This document shows positions 48,722 to 58,472 of a stretch of DNA of 64,000 nucleotides, one piece after another (position 1 is the first letter of the stretch; each line of letters opens with the position of its first letter). This stretch comes from AP-15 sp963701815 (GTDB lineage: Bacteria; Pseudomonadota; Alphaproteobacteria; ATCC43930; CGMCC-115725): positions 139,835 to 203,834 of the forward strand of contig CAVPBN010000031.1 of NCBI GenBank assembly GCA_963701815.1, given 5' to 3'. The notes below the pieces were generated by a model. It was not told the DNA's origin and searched no databases. It saw only the letters and a list, made by a program, of their open reading frames with translations. The position numbers were made by a program, and so were the translations under genes.

Positions 48722-50485
48722 ATGGCGTATGATCTCTTGATCAAAAACGGGCGAGTCGTCGACGGCTCGGGCGAGCCGTCATTTGCAGCGGATGTGGCGG
48801 TGCAGGACGGCAAGATTGTCGGGGTCGGGAAATACGCCGGTGCGGCGTCCAAGCGCACCATCGATGCCGAGGGGCGTGTCGTAGCACCCGGGTTCATCGA
48901 TCATCATACCCATTTCGACCCGCAGGCCGTGTGGGACCCGTATTGCGGCTCGTGGGTACACAACGGCCATACCACCGTCATCGTCGGCCAGTGCGGCCAG
49001 GTCATCGCCCCGGTCCGGCCGGGCGACGGAGAGTGGTATCTCGAATTCTTCTCGGACGCGGAACAGATCCCGCTGCCGGTCCTGAAGGCCGGCGTCGACG
49101 TGACCTGGGAATCGGTCGGCGACTATCTGAATGCGCTCGGCAAGAAGCGCGGCATCAATGTCGGCACCCTGGTGGGCCATTCCGGCATCCGCCGCTATGT
49201 GATGGGCGAGGCGGCCTCCGAGCGGCAGGCGACGCCTGAGGAAATGGCCGCGATGCAGCGGCTGATCCGCGAGGCGATGCATGACGGCGCGCTCGGCTTC
49301 TCGACGGCGCCCAAGGACCGCGGCGACCCGGCCGGCGTCGGCGACGACGCGGAGCGCTGGGCGCTTGCCAGCGTGCTCGGCGAACTCGGCACCGGCGTGT
49401 TCCAGGTCGCCGGCGGCGCTCCAGGCGGCACCAAGCAGACCCGCGCCGTCGCCCGCGAATTGGCGGCGCGCACCGGGCGCCCGTCGATCTACAATTTGAT
49501 GTCGGATCCGATCGGCAACCCCGACGAGTGGGTCGAGCATTTGAAGTGGCTCGAGGACGGCTTCAAGAGCGGCGCACGCTGCTACGGCTCGTGCCTCTCG
49601 ACCGTTGCCGGCGCGATCTTTGACCTGCAGCGCGGCCTCAATGTCCCTCAGGATGAGGACATCACTCATCCTGAAGGCATCTTCCGCGGTATGCCGACCT
49701 GGGACAAGGTCATGGCCCTGCCCTATCAGGAACGGATGCGGGCGTTCCGCGACCCCGAACTGCGCAAGGCGCTGTCGGCCGAGGCGGTTGAGGGGACGGG
49801 CACTCAGGAAGGCGGGATGACCGACCGGCGCGGCCGCGCCCGCGGCATCTTTAACCGCCGCTGGGATCTCGTCGAGGTGTTCATGACGACGAAGGGGCAG
49901 AACCGGCACCTCGAAGGCAAGAGCGTCGAACAGATCGCCAAAGAGCAGAACAAGGGCATCATGGATGCCTTCCTCGACCTGTCGCTCGACGAGGATCTGC
50001 AGACCTGTTTCCAGGCGATCGACCGCAACAACGATCCGAAGACGCAAAAGCACATCCTCGGCTCGCAATTTACCGTCATCGGCACCAGCGACGGCGGCGG
50101 CCGGCCGCACACCGCCGACCGGCACGAGACCAGCACAAATCTGCTGGGCCATTGGGTGCGCGAACAGCAGGTGATGACGCTCGAAGAGGCAGTTTATCGG
50201 CTGACCGGCAAGACCGCGCTGATGCACGACATTACCGATCGCGGCTTCATCGCCGCCGGTAAGGTCGCCGACATCACGATCTTCGATCCCGACACGATCG
50301 CATCCAAACCACGCGAGCCGGTCGCGACATTGCCGGCAGGCGGCGTCCAGGTCAGGCGCGACGCGGTCGGCATCGATCACGTGATCGTCAACGGCGCGGT
50401 CTTGCTGGAGAACGGCCAACTGACCGACGCGTTGCCCGGCCAGATCATCAGAGGCCCGCTCTATCAGGCAAGCCACGCCAGCTGA
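48722..50485 (+). CDS. N-acyl-D-amino-acid deacylase-family amidohydrolase
   Basis: 587-aa metallo-hydrolase. It starts Y-D-L-L-I-K-N-G-R-V-V-D-G-S-G, as in D-aminoacylases. Metal ligands lie in G-F-I-D-H-H-T-H-F-D, with later candidates in G-H-S-G-I-R-R-Y and the T-A-D-R-H-E-T segment. The C-terminal end (G-K-V-A-D-I-T-I-F-D-P, V-I-V-N-G) is typical amidohydrolase. It is expected to release an acyl group from an N-acylated substrate; similar proteins are often misannotated, so specificity is open. AGGAG lies before the ATG, and a strong terminator follows the stop. Confidence 0.93.
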   Translation: MAYDLLIKNGRVVDGSGEPSFAADVAVQDGKIVGVGKYAGAASKRTIDAEGRVVAPGFIDHHTHFDPQAVWDPYCGSWVHNGHTTVIVGQCGQVIAPVRPGDGEWYLEFFSDAEQIPLPVLKAGVDVTWESVGDYLNALGKKRGINVGTLVGHSGIRRYVMGEAASERQATPEEMAAMQRLIREAMHDGALGFSTAPKDRGDPAGVGDDAERWALASVLGELGTGVFQVAGGAPGGTKQTRAVARELAARTGRPSIYNLMSDPIGNPDEWVEHLKWLEDGFKSGARCYGSCLSTVAGAIFDLQRGLNVPQDEDITHPEGIFRGMPTWDKVMALPYQERMRAFRDPELRKALSAEAVEGTGTQEGGMTDRRGRARGIFNRRWDLVEVFMTTKGQNRHLEGKSVEQIAKEQNKGIMDAFLDLSLDEDLQTCFQAIDRNNDPKTQKHILGSQFTVIGTSDGGGRPHTADRHETSTNLLGHWVREQQVMTLEEAVYRLTGKTALMHDITDRGFIAAGKVADITIFDPDTIASKPREPVATLPAGGVQVRRDAVGIDHVIVNGAVLLENGQLTDALPGQIIRGPLYQASHAS

Positions 50486-50512
50486 ATCTGCCGTTAGGCC
50501 TGTCAACATCGC

Positions 50513-50548
50513 CCCTCCCGGCGACCAGGTGTCGCCGGGAGGGTTTTT
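50513..50548 (+). terminator. rho-independent terminator
   Basis: Perfect 13-bp stem (CCCTCCCGGCGAC paired with GTCGCCGGGAGGG), 5-base loop CAGGT, then TTTTT. It lies 27 bases after the amidohydrolase stop and also separates this unit from the convergent Liv operon. Confidence 0.95.
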
Positions 50549-50695
50549 CTTGGATCTACGACCGGATGACCGGCGGTTTCCGAAAGGCCTCGTAAGCGGC
50601 CGACCCCGAACGACAGATCAGCGACGGGCCCGAGACCGGCATCGGCCGCTTCGGCGCGTGCTCTGCGGCCCAAATTTTACTTGATATTTCAAATT

Positions 50696-51421
50696 TTAGT
50701 CCGACTGGACCTCGCCGAGATAAGCTTGGCGTATCATTTCGTTCTCGCGCAACTGGGCGGCGGGGCCGCTCAATATGACCTGGCCGGTCTGCAATACGTA
50801 GGCGCGGTCGGCGATCGTCAACGCCATGTTGGCGTTCTGCTCGACCATGAAGATCGTCGTGCCCTGCCGGTTGATTTCGCGGATGATGTCGAAAACCTGC
50901 TCGACATAAGCGGGCGAGAGGCCCATCGACGGTTCGTCCATGCACAACAGCTTGGGCCGCGCCATCAACGCCCGGCTGATCGCCACCATCTGCTGCTCGC
51001 CGCCCGACAATGTCCCGGCAAGCTGGTACAGCCGCTCTTCGACCCGCGGAAAAAGCCCGAAGACACGCGCCAGGTCCTCTTTGAATTCGGCCCTGCCGTG
51101 GCGCGTATAGGCGCCCATTTCCAGGTTTTCGTAGACGGTCATTCGCGGGAACAGTCGCCTTGCCTCGAGCACCGGAGCAATGCCGCGATGCACCCGCTCG
51201 GCCGTGCTGACGCCCTTGAGCGAACGCCCTTCGTAAAGAATGTCCCCCCGGCTCGGCCGGACGATCCCCATGATCGCTTTCATCGTCGTCGATTTGCCCG
51301 AGGCATTGCCGCCCAACAGACAGACGATCTCGCCTGTCTCGATTCGATAATCGACCGATTTGAGAACGTGCAATTCGCCGTAATGCGTGTCGACCGCCTG
51401 GAACTCAAGCATAGGCGGCAC
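50696..51421 (-). CDS. livF: branched-chain amino acid-type ABC transporter ATP-binding protein
   Basis: 241-aa ATPase of the LivF class. Walker A G-G-N-A-S-G-K-S-T, Q-loop region A-P-V-L-E-A-R-R-L-F-P, signature L-S-G-G-E-Q-Q, Walker B L-L-C-M-D-E-P-S-M-G-L-S-P, and H-loop region replaced by V-E-Q-N-A as usual in LivF. It overlaps the LivM-LivG gene end (51405), so the two are translationally coupled. GTG 51421 or ATG 51412 starts it. Confidence 0.95.
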   Translation of the reverse strand: MPPMLEFQAVDTHYGELHVLKSVDYRIETGEIVCLLGGNASGKSTTMKAIMGIVRPSRGDILYEGRSLKGVSTAERVHRGIAPVLEARRLFPRMTVYENLEMGAYTRHGRAEFKEDLARVFGLFPRVEERLYQLAGTLSGGEQQMVAISRALMARPKLLCMDEPSMGLSPAYVEQVFDIIREINRQGTTIFMVEQNANMALTIADRAYVLQTGQVILSGPAAQLRENEMIRQAYLGEVQSD

Positions 51422-53450
51422 TCCGGCCGAGATAGGCGCGGATGACTTCCTCGTCGCTGCGGACCGCAGCGGGCTCCCCTTCGGCGATCTTCTCGCCGTG
51501 ATCGAGCACGATGACCTTGTCCGCCAGGCTGACGACGATGTCGAATTTGTGCTCGATCAGAACGATCGTCAGGCCGTGCCGGTGCAGGCTCTTGATCTGG
51601 TCGGCGAGCTCCAGGGTTTCGGCCGGGTTCATGCCCGCCGTCGGCTCGTCGAGCAACAAGAGCTTGGGCTGCGAGGCGATCGCGCGCGCGATCTCGGTGC
51701 GTCGCCGATTGGCGTAGGACAGGCTCGCGGCGATATGGTCGGCGCGCGGCAGCAGCCGGTTGCCGAACAGCGCCAGGATCTCGGCGGCGCGGGCGCGCGC
51801 CGCCTGCTCCTCGCGGCGGGTGCGGGGCAGCCGCAGCATCGCACCCGCCGCCCCGGTCGCGAGGCGGGCATGCATGCCGATCATGACGTTTTCGAGCACC
51901 GTCAAATTCGCAAACAGTCGGACGTTCTGAAAGGTGCGGGCGATGCCGCGTTCGAGCACCTTGTGCGACGGCAACCGTCCGATCTCTTCGCCGGCGAAAC
52001 GCACGGCGCCGCGGTCGGCGGCGACCAGCCCGGTCACGACATTGAATAAAGTGGATTTTCCCGAGCCGTTCGGACCGATGACGGCGACGACCGAGCCTGT
52101 CGGGACGCTGAGCGAAACCGAGCGCAAGGCGACGAGCCCGCCAAAGCTGACGGTCAGATCGGCGATGTCCAGCAGCGGTCCGGCGCTGCCGCGATCTTCC
52201 CCGCCGAAATCGCCGAGCGCATCAAAGCCGCCGCGCACCGCGTGCGCCGCCTGTTCGTCAAGGCTCAGCGGCGGGGTCCTGCGCGACGCCGGGATCAGCC
52301 CTTCCCGGCGGTACAGCATCATCAGCACCAAAATCAGCCCGAAAATCAGCTCGATCGACGAAGCGAGTTCGACCCGCTGCAGCCAAACGACATTGATCAG
52401 CCGGCCGATCGCGTGCAGCCATTGCGACAGATCTTCGAGAAACCAGGATTGCAGCACCTGCAATATCAGCGCGCCGAGAACGACCCCCCATACGCTGCCG
52501 ATCCCGCCAAATACAATCATGACGAGGATCATGACCGAGACCGGGAACATGAACATGTCCGGGGTCGCAGTCTGAAGTTTGGCGATGTAGAGGGTGCCGG
52601 TGGCTCCGGCAAAGGCGGCGCCGGTGGCAAAAGCCAGCAGCTTGAAACGCACGCGATTGACGCCCATCGCCGCGGCGGCGATCTCGTCCTCGCGGATCGC
52701 CATCCAGGCCCGGCCGATGCGCGAATCCTTGAGCCGCAGGCTGGTCACGATCAACAGCGCGACGAGGGCGACGCCGACGTAATAATAAGGGGTGGCATTG
52801 ATGCCGAAGCTGTGACCGAAGAGTTGCGGCGCGGCGACGCCGTTCAAACCCATGGCGCCATTCGTGACGCTCGGCGTATTGCGCACCACGATCGGTACGA
52901 TCTCGCCGAAGCCCAGGGTCACGATCGCCAAATAATCGCCCTTGAGCCGCAAGGTCGGGGCGCCGAACAGCACGCCGAAAAAAGCGGCGACGGCGGCGGA
53001 AATCGGCAGCATCAACCAGAACGAGACCTGGAAATGGACGACGTCGCCGCCGGTCCCGGGCATCCGGGCGACGAGGTCGAGCCAGCGGAACGGCTCCCAA
53101 AAGCCGCTCCATTCCGGCTGCAACTGAAACGAGCTGGCGATTCCGTAGGTGTAGGCGCCGATCGCAAAAAACGCGGCGTAGCCGAGATCGAGCAATCCGG
53201 CAAAGCCGACGACGATGTTGAGTCCGAGCGCCAGCGCGGCAAAGGCGAGCGCGTTCGCTGCCGAATCGATGTCGGCGTCGTTGCGGTGCAGCAGCGGGAA
53301 CAGCAGCGCGAACGTCGTCGCCAGCAGAACTGCGGTGCGGGCGCGGGTGCGCGGCGAGACGCGGAACACCGCCAGCGCCGATGCTTTGGCGCGCAGTCCG
53401 GTCCGGCGGGCTGAAGCCCTGGCCGGAGGCAGCCCGCCGATATTCGCCAT
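51405..53450 (-). CDS. livM/livG: fused ABC permease and ATP-binding protein (LivM-LivG)
   Basis: About 680 aa. The first about 390 residues form a LivM permease (A-L-A-L-G-L-N-I-V-V-G-F-A-G-L-L-D-L-G-Y-A-A-F-F-A-I-G-A-Y, A-M-G-V-N, F-G-G-I-G-S-V-W-G) with about ten membrane helices. After a linker comes a LivG ATPase (G-P-N-G-S-G-K-S-T, A-R-T-F-Q-N-V-R-L-F, L-S-Y-A-N-R-R-R-T-E-I-A, L-L-L-L-D-E-P-T-A-G-M-N-P). The domains are usually separate genes but such fusions are known. ATG 53450 starts one base after the livH stop (TAAGATG); a longer N-terminal extension would overlap livH. Confidence 0.93.
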   Translation of the reverse strand: MANIGGLPPARASARRTGLRAKASALAVFRVSPRTRARTAVLLATTFALLFPLLHRNDADIDSAANALAFAALALGLNIVVGFAGLLDLGYAAFFAIGAYTYGIASSFQLQPEWSGFWEPFRWLDLVARMPGTGGDVVHFQVSFWLMLPISAAVAAFFGVLFGAPTLRLKGDYLAIVTLGFGEIVPIVVRNTPSVTNGAMGLNGVAAPQLFGHSFGINATPYYYVGVALVALLIVTSLRLKDSRIGRAWMAIREDEIAAAAMGVNRVRFKLLAFATGAAFAGATGTLYIAKLQTATPDMFMFPVSVMILVMIVFGGIGSVWGVVLGALILQVLQSWFLEDLSQWLHAIGRLINVVWLQRVELASSIELIFGLILVLMMLYRREGLIPASRRTPPLSLDEQAAHAVRGGFDALGDFGGEDRGSAGPLLDIADLTVSFGGLVALRSVSLSVPTGSVVAVIGPNGSGKSTLFNVVTGLVAADRGAVRFAGEEIGRLPSHKVLERGIARTFQNVRLFANLTVLENVMIGMHARLATGAAGAMLRLPRTRREEQAARARAAEILALFGNRLLPRADHIAASLSYANRRRTEIARAIASQPKLLLLDEPTAGMNPAETLELADQIKSLHRHGLTIVLIEHKFDIVVSLADKVIVLDHGEKIAEGEPAAVRSDEEVIRAYLGRSAAYA

Positions 53451-53451
53451 C

Positions 53452-54381
53452 TTAGGATTTGGTCGGCGTCGAACGACCGAACAGCCCGGCCGGGACAAAG
53501 ACGAGCACGAGGACGAGGAGCGAAAAGATGATCACATCGGTCCAGCGCACCGCGATCAGCTGGCCGCCCAAAGTCTCGATCAGCCCGATCAGCAATCCGC
53601 CCACCATCGCGCCCGGAATGCTGCCGATGCCGCCCAGCACCGCCGCGGTGAAGGCGCGCAGGCCGGCGGTATAGCCGATGATGAAGCTGGTATAGTTATA
53701 GTATAGGCCAAAGATCAGCGCCGCCGCGCCGGCCAGCGCCGATCCCAGAAAAAACGCGGTGACGATGACCCGGTCGACATTGACGCCCATCATTCGCGCG
53801 GCTTCCGCATCCTGCGCGGTCGCGCGCATCGCCTTGCCGAGGCGGGTGCGGCTGACAAAGAGGTGGAGCGCAATCATCAGCGCCACGGCCACGCCCCAGA
53901 TCAGCAATTCCTTCAGTTCCACCGTCACCTGGCCGAATTGCCAACGCACGACGGGCAGTGGATTGGGGTAGTTCTCCGAGCCCGCACCGACGGTCAGCAG
54001 GATGATGTTGAACAGGATGTAGGAGACGCCGATCGTCGTGATCATCGCCGCGGTTCCGCCCACGCCGCGCAACGGCCGCAGCGACAGGCGTTCGATGACG
54101 ACCCCGATTATGCCCGCCGCCGCCATCGTGACAAAAAAGGCGAACGCAAGGGCTCCGGCCAGGGCCACCCCGCTCAAGACGTGGGTCTGCCCCGAGATGC
54201 CCAGCAGCTGCAGCGCCCACATGCCGATAAACGAGGCGACCATAAATACATTGAAATGGGCGAAGTTGATCAATTCGAGGATGCCGTAGACAAGGGTGAA
54301 GCCCAGCGCCAGCAGAGCGTACATGGCGCCGAGGCTCAGCCCGTTGATTACCTGCTGCAGCAATACCGCAGAATTGGTCAT
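53452..54381 (-). CDS. livH: branched-chain amino acid-type ABC transporter permease
   Basis: 309-aa LivH inner-membrane permease: Q-Q-V-I-N-G-L-S-L-G-A-M-Y-A-L-L-A-L-G-F-T-L-V-Y-G-I-L-E-L-I-N-F-A-H (shown in short runs), then the cytoplasmic loop G-K-A-M-R-A-T-A-Q-D-A-E-A-A-R-M-M-G-V-N that contacts the ATPase, and G-G-I-G-S-I-P-G-A-M. ATG 54381 was chosen because it begins the family N-terminus; 15 further codons upstream are not conserved. It lies about 140 bases after livK in the same operon. Confidence 0.95.
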   Translation of the reverse strand: MTNSAVLLQQVINGLSLGAMYALLALGFTLVYGILELINFAHFNVFMVASFIGMWALQLLGISGQTHVLSGVALAGALAFAFFVTMAAAGIIGVVIERLSLRPLRGVGGTAAMITTIGVSYILFNIILLTVGAGSENYPNPLPVVRWQFGQVTVELKELLIWGVAVALMIALHLFVSRTRLGKAMRATAQDAEAARMMGVNVDRVIVTAFFLGSALAGAAALIFGLYYNYTSFIIGYTAGLRAFTAAVLGGIGSIPGAMVGGLLIGLIETLGGQLIAVRWTDVIIFSLLVLVLVFVPAGLFGRSTPTKS

Positions 54382-54523
54382 GGCGGCGCCCGGCGTCAGG
54401 GGGTTTGCGGCGCTGCGCCGATGCACATATAGGCGCGCTCCGAACTGTCGCCCGCCGCGTGCGAGTCGGTTGTCACCTTTAATCGCTCGATTTGGCGACC
54501 TGCCGGCGCCACCGCAACCGGAG

Positions 54524-55768
54524 TTACGAGCTTGCCGGCGCCACCCCCATATACTTGTATTGGTGGAGGACGTCGTCGAGCGGATATTTGTCGTTCCGGG
54601 TTATCTGAAATACGCTGATCACCCGGTTCTCGACATCGCCATTGGCGTCGAAGCTGATTTCGCCCTGCAGGGTCTTGACGTGCGAGTTCTGGATCGCATC
54701 CCGTACCGCCTCGCGCGTTATGTCCTTGCCTGACGCGGCGAGGGTCTTTACCGCATCGAGGATGACGAGCGCCGCATCATAGGCGGTGATCGAATAATTA
54801 TCGGGCTGCTGACCGTATTTCTTGACAAAGCGTTCGATCATCGGCGCCGCATCGGGATTTTCCAACACATTCGGTGCGGCGATCGTTGCGTACCATCCCT
54901 GCGCCGCCGGAAAGCCCGCGCCTTTCAAAATCTCGGCGCCATAGACCCCGTCCCCGCCGGCTTTGACGATGTCGGGGACGATGTCGTGGGATTGCTTGAC
55001 CACCTTGACCCCGGCTTGGGCGACGCCGCCGTAATAGAGCGAATCGGGGTTGAGGGACTTCATTTTCGTCAGGGTCGTCGCGTAATCGGCCTCCTTCGGG
55101 TTCAACTGGTCTCGGCCGAGCACGTTCAGACCGCGTTTTTTCGCCTGGGCCTCGAACGCATCGGCGAGTCCGACGCCGTAGGCGCCGCTGTCGTCGAGAA
55201 CGTAGACCGACTTGACCTTCAGGGTGTCGGCGAAATAGTTCGCCATATTCGGCCCCTGAAAGGCATCGGTCGTGACCGTCCGAAAATAGATGGGTTTGCC
55301 GGCCGGCCGATACTGCGCGGCGAATTTCGGATTGGTGATATCGGGGTTGGTCGAACTTGGAGTGACCGTGGCGAGACCGCCCTGGCTCAAAATCGGCGAC
55401 ATCGCCTTGCCCGAACCGCTCATCTGCGGGCCGATCGCGGCAACAACCGAATCGTTCGCCACCATCTTGCGCGCGTTGGTGGCGGCCTGTGCCGGATCGT
55501 ATTGCCCGGCGGTGGCCGTGCCGTCGTCGAGCTGCAGCACGTCGATCTTGTAACCGCCGACGCCGCCGGCCGCGTTGGCTTCGTCGATCGCCAGCATCGC
55601 GCCGTCCTTGATCAGCTCGGCATCATGTGCGTCGGCGCCGGTGAACGGCAGGTTTATGCCGACGGTGACCGTCTTGTCGGCGGCGGCGGCAAATTGCGAT
55701 CTGGCCGCGATGATGCCGACAAGTCCGGTTGTCGACAGATAAAACACCAACGATCGACGGGTCAGCAT
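54524..55768 (-). CDS. livK: ABC transporter periplasmic substrate-binding protein
   Basis: 414-aa type I binding protein (Peripla_BP_6). It has an N-terminal R-R signal with a hydrophobic stretch and cleavage near F-A-A-A-A-D; the two Arg hint at Tat or Sec. The mature part starts V-T-V-G-I-N-L-P-F-T-G-A-D-A and has A-I-G-P-Q-M-S-G-S and D-D-S-G-A-Y-G-V-G-L-A. It first binds the ligand in the periplasm for the LivHMGF pump. Ligand may be an amino acid, amide or aromatic acid. Promoter region contains the palindrome at 55814-55843. Confidence 0.93.
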   Translation of the reverse strand: MLTRRSLVFYLSTTGLVGIIAARSQFAAAADKTVTVGINLPFTGADAHDAELIKDGAMLAIDEANAAGGVGGYKIDVLQLDDGTATAGQYDPAQAATNARKMVANDSVVAAIGPQMSGSGKAMSPILSQGGLATVTPSSTNPDITNPKFAAQYRPAGKPIYFRTVTTDAFQGPNMANYFADTLKVKSVYVLDDSGAYGVGLADAFEAQAKKRGLNVLGRDQLNPKEADYATTLTKMKSLNPDSLYYGGVAQAGVKVVKQSHDIVPDIVKAGGDGVYGAEILKGAGFPAAQGWYATIAAPNVLENPDAAPMIERFVKKYGQQPDNYSITAYDAALVILDAVKTLAASGKDITREAVRDAIQNSHVKTLQGEISFDANGDVENRVISVFQITRNDKYPLDDVLHQYKYMGVAPASS

Positions 55769-56097
55769 GGGTTGCGGCCTTCCGGTTCAGAAACTTCTGT
55801 CACTGTCTATACGCCGGTCCGTGGCCAGCTGGCCACAGACCGGCCGCAAGGGCGGCAGATTAACCGATCTGGCGCAGCAGATCAGCTCTCGGAACGCCTT
55901 AGCGCAAAAAAAAGCGAAAATGCAACGCCTCGGCGGCGCGATCGTCATCCGCCGGGCATATGCGGTGCAGTCGGTCCCGACCGCACCGGAAGATCGCGGT
56001 TTTCCCCGTGGCGCCCTAATTTTTCGGACATTGCCGTTTTTCTTGCCGCAGACACCGAATGCCCGTAATTCTGCGGCGTCACAGCGTCTGCTCGAGG
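55769..56097. other. divergent intergenic region livK / hldE
   Basis: It contains the 30-bp palindrome at 55814-55843 and AT-richer stretches near 55900-55920 and 56018-56042 that could hold promoters for hldE. No small gene was convincing. Confidence 0.55.
55814..55843. promoter_or_regulatory. 30-bp near-perfect palindrome upstream of livK
   Basis: The core GTGGCCAG/CTGGCCAC is perfect, and CCGGTC on the left pairs with GACCGG on the right with one mismatch between. It lies about 46 bases before the livK start, where an operator would control the Liv operon. It could also be a REP-like structure. Regulator unknown. Confidence 0.5.
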
Positions 56098-57556
56098 ATG
56101 ACCGAGCCGCCCTCGCCGATTGCCGGCATCGAACGTTTTCGCGACGCGCGTGTGCTTTGTGTCGGCGACGTCATGCTCGATCATTATGTCTACGGTCAGG
56201 TCGAGCGGGTTTCCCCCGAGGCGCCGATCCCGGTCCTGCGGGTTGAGCGGGAAACGCGGACACTGGGCGGCGCCGGCAATGTGGTGCGCAACCTTCACGC
56301 ACTCGGCGTCCATGCCTGCTTGATCTCCGTCCTCGGCGACGATGCCGCCGGAGATGACGTAGTCCGGTTGATCGACGGCGAGATCGCCGCGCACTTGCTG
56401 GTGGAAGCCGGCCGGCCGACGACCACCAAGACACGATATGTCGGCGCCACCCAGCAGATGCTGCGCGCCGATCGCGAGACCGCATCGTCGCTCGGCATGC
56501 CGACCCGCACCAAATTGCTGCGGCTGGTCGAACAGACGGTCGACGACTACCAGATCGTCATCATCTCGGATTATGCCAAAGGGGCTCTCGGCGACGGTAT
56601 CGCCGCGGCGGTCATTGCCGCGGCGCGCAAGGCCGGAAAGCCGGTCGTGGTAGACCCGAAGGGGGCCGACTATACGCCGTACCGCGGCGCTGACGTGCTG
56701 AAGCCGAACCGGCGCGAACTCGCTCTGGCAACCGGCATGCCGGTGGCCACCGAATCCCGAAATCGTCGCTGCTGCGCGCCACCTGATGCTGTCCTGCGAA
56801 TTCGGCGCGGTGCTGGTCTCGCTCGGTCAGAACGGCATGATTCTGGTCGCGGCCGGCGGCGCGGTCCATCAGCTTCCGGCGGCTGCGCGCGAGGTGTACG
56901 ACGTCTCCGGCGCCGGCGACACGGCGATTGCCGTACTCGCCGCGGCGCTCGCCGCCCGCATGAGCCTGCTCGATGCGGCGAGGCTGGCAAATGTCGCGGC
57001 GGGAATCGTCGTCGGCAAAGTCGGCACCGCGGTCACCCATTCGAGCGAACTCGGCGCCGCGCTGCTGCGGCATGACGAGGCCGGGGCAGACAAGGTCCAG
57101 CCGCTCCCCCGCGCCCTCGAGCGGATCGAGCACTGGCGACATCGCGGTTTGCGGATCGGCTTTACCAACGGGTGCTTCGACCTCCTGCATCCCGGACACG
57201 TCATGCTGTTGGCGCGGGCGCGGCAGGAGTGCGATCGTCTGGTGGTCGGGTTGAACGGCGATGCCTCGGTGGCGCGATTGAAGGGGCCGACCCGACCGGT
57301 TCAACCGGAAGGGGCGCGAGGCGCCGTACTCGCTGCGCTGTCGCCGGTTGACCTCGTCGTCATATTTTCCGAGGACACGCCGACCTCGCTGCTCGCGGCG
57401 ATCCGGCCCGATGTCCTCGTCAAGGGCGCCGATTATCGCCTCGACGAGGTCGTCGGCGCCGATTTCGTAAAATCCTATGGCGGGAGGGTAGTCCTTGCCG
57501 AGTTGCTGCCGGGCTACAGCACCACGGCGACGGTACGCAAGTTAAAACCGTCTTGA
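56098..57556 (+). CDS. hldE: bifunctional heptose-7-phosphate kinase/heptose-1-phosphate adenylyltransferase, one frameshift
   Basis: LPS inner-core ADP-heptose enzyme. The kinase domain (PfkB/ribokinase fold) runs from V-L-C-V-G-D-V-M-L-D-H-Y and E-A-P-I-P-V-L through G-G-A-G-N-V to the catalytic S-G-A-G-D-T. The nucleotidyltransferase domain has F-T-N-G-C-F-D-L-L-H-P-G-H and G-L-N-G-D-A-S-V-A-R-L-K. The frame shifts at CCC 56755-56757; one C fewer gives T-E-S-E-I-V-A-A-A-R-H-L-M. ATG 56098 begins M-T-E-P-P-S-P-I-A-G. The two domains are fused as in most Gram-negatives. It makes ADP-heptose in the cytoplasm. Confidence 0.93.
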
Positions 57557-57699
57557 CGGAGTTGCGTAAACTGCCGGATGTCGCAACAAAGGGTGGCGCG
57601 AACCCGCAAACGTCGCGATCCCCGGCGGTCGTCTTGCCGAACGAATATCTGTTATGATTGCGAGCCTGATCTGCGGCGGGTTGTCAGAGGAGTTCGACC

Positions 57700-58257
57700 A
57701 TGAACCCGGGTATTCGTTTTCTCTGGATAGCACTGACGGTTTTTTCGCCGTTGGTCGGCTGTTCGTCAGGCAGCGATCTGCCGCCCCTTCCCGCAAAGCA
57801 AGATGCTTCGGCCTATCGCCTGGGTCCCGACGACAAGCTCGATATCAAGGTGCTCGGCGCCAACGAACTCGGTGGAACCTACCAAGTTCAAGACGACGGC
57901 ACCATCAGGATGCTGATGATCGGCAAGGTGCCTGCGGCGGGTCTCACATCAGACGCGTTGGCGAGCAATATTTCAGAAATGCTGAAGAGCGGCCGCTATA
58001 TTACAAAGCCCTTTGTCAGCGTGTCGGTTGTGACCTACCGACCGTTTTACATTTTGGGTGAGGTCGCAATCCCCGGCGCCTATCCCTACGCGAGCGACAT
58101 GCGCGTGCTCAGCGCAGTGGCCGCTGCTCACGGCTATACTTACCGGGCCAATCAAGATTACGTAATTATTACGCGAAACGGCAAAGAGGGAAGGGCCGGC
58201 GCCTTGTCGTCGATCCAGCCCGAAGACATCATCCGCGTCCCCGAGCGCTATTTTTGA
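57700..58257 (+). CDS. polysaccharide export lipoprotein (Wza/Poly_export family)
   Basis: 185-aa secreted protein with a lipobox S-P-L-V-G-C near residue 21, so probably an outer-membrane lipoprotein. Poly_export domain: Y-R-L-G-P-D-D-K-L-D-I-K-V-L-G, then V-Q-D-D-G-T-I-R-M-L-M-I-G-K-V-P-A-A-G; an SLBB domain follows: Y-I-L-G-E-V-A-I-P-G-A-Y-P-Y, and the end D-I-I-R-V-P-E-R-Y-F. Short single-SLBB proteins of this type help export capsule or exopolysaccharide. AGGAG precedes the ATG. It is 143 bases after hldE. No Wzc-like gene is in view. Confidence 0.93.
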   Translation: MNPGIRFLWIALTVFSPLVGCSSGSDLPPLPAKQDASAYRLGPDDKLDIKVLGANELGGTYQVQDDGTIRMLMIGKVPAAGLTSDALASNISEMLKSGRYITKPFVSVSVVTYRPFYILGEVAIPGAYPYASDMRVLSAVAAAHGYTYRANQDYVIITRNGKEGRAGALSSIQPEDIIRVPERYF

Positions 58258-58472
58258 CTTGGCGAGCGCATCCGGGCGTGCCCCGAGAATTTCGCATCTT
58301 GCGGCGGCTCACGGCGTTGGACGCGTCCCTTCGCGTGCGCAGCCGACGCATTCGGCTGATCGGCGGCGGCTCGATCACGCGCAGCGGGCGTCGTTGCGTG
58401 GGCTTGCATTTGGCCGCGCGGCGGGCGACGCTGCGGATCAATCGAATACTCGTCCAGCGATAGGAGAGGGCC

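Noticed and set aside
57931..57960. Additional CRP-like half-site (TCTCACAT) inside the export gene
   Set aside because: Only one half-site is present, inside coding sequence, without the matching TGTGA arm.
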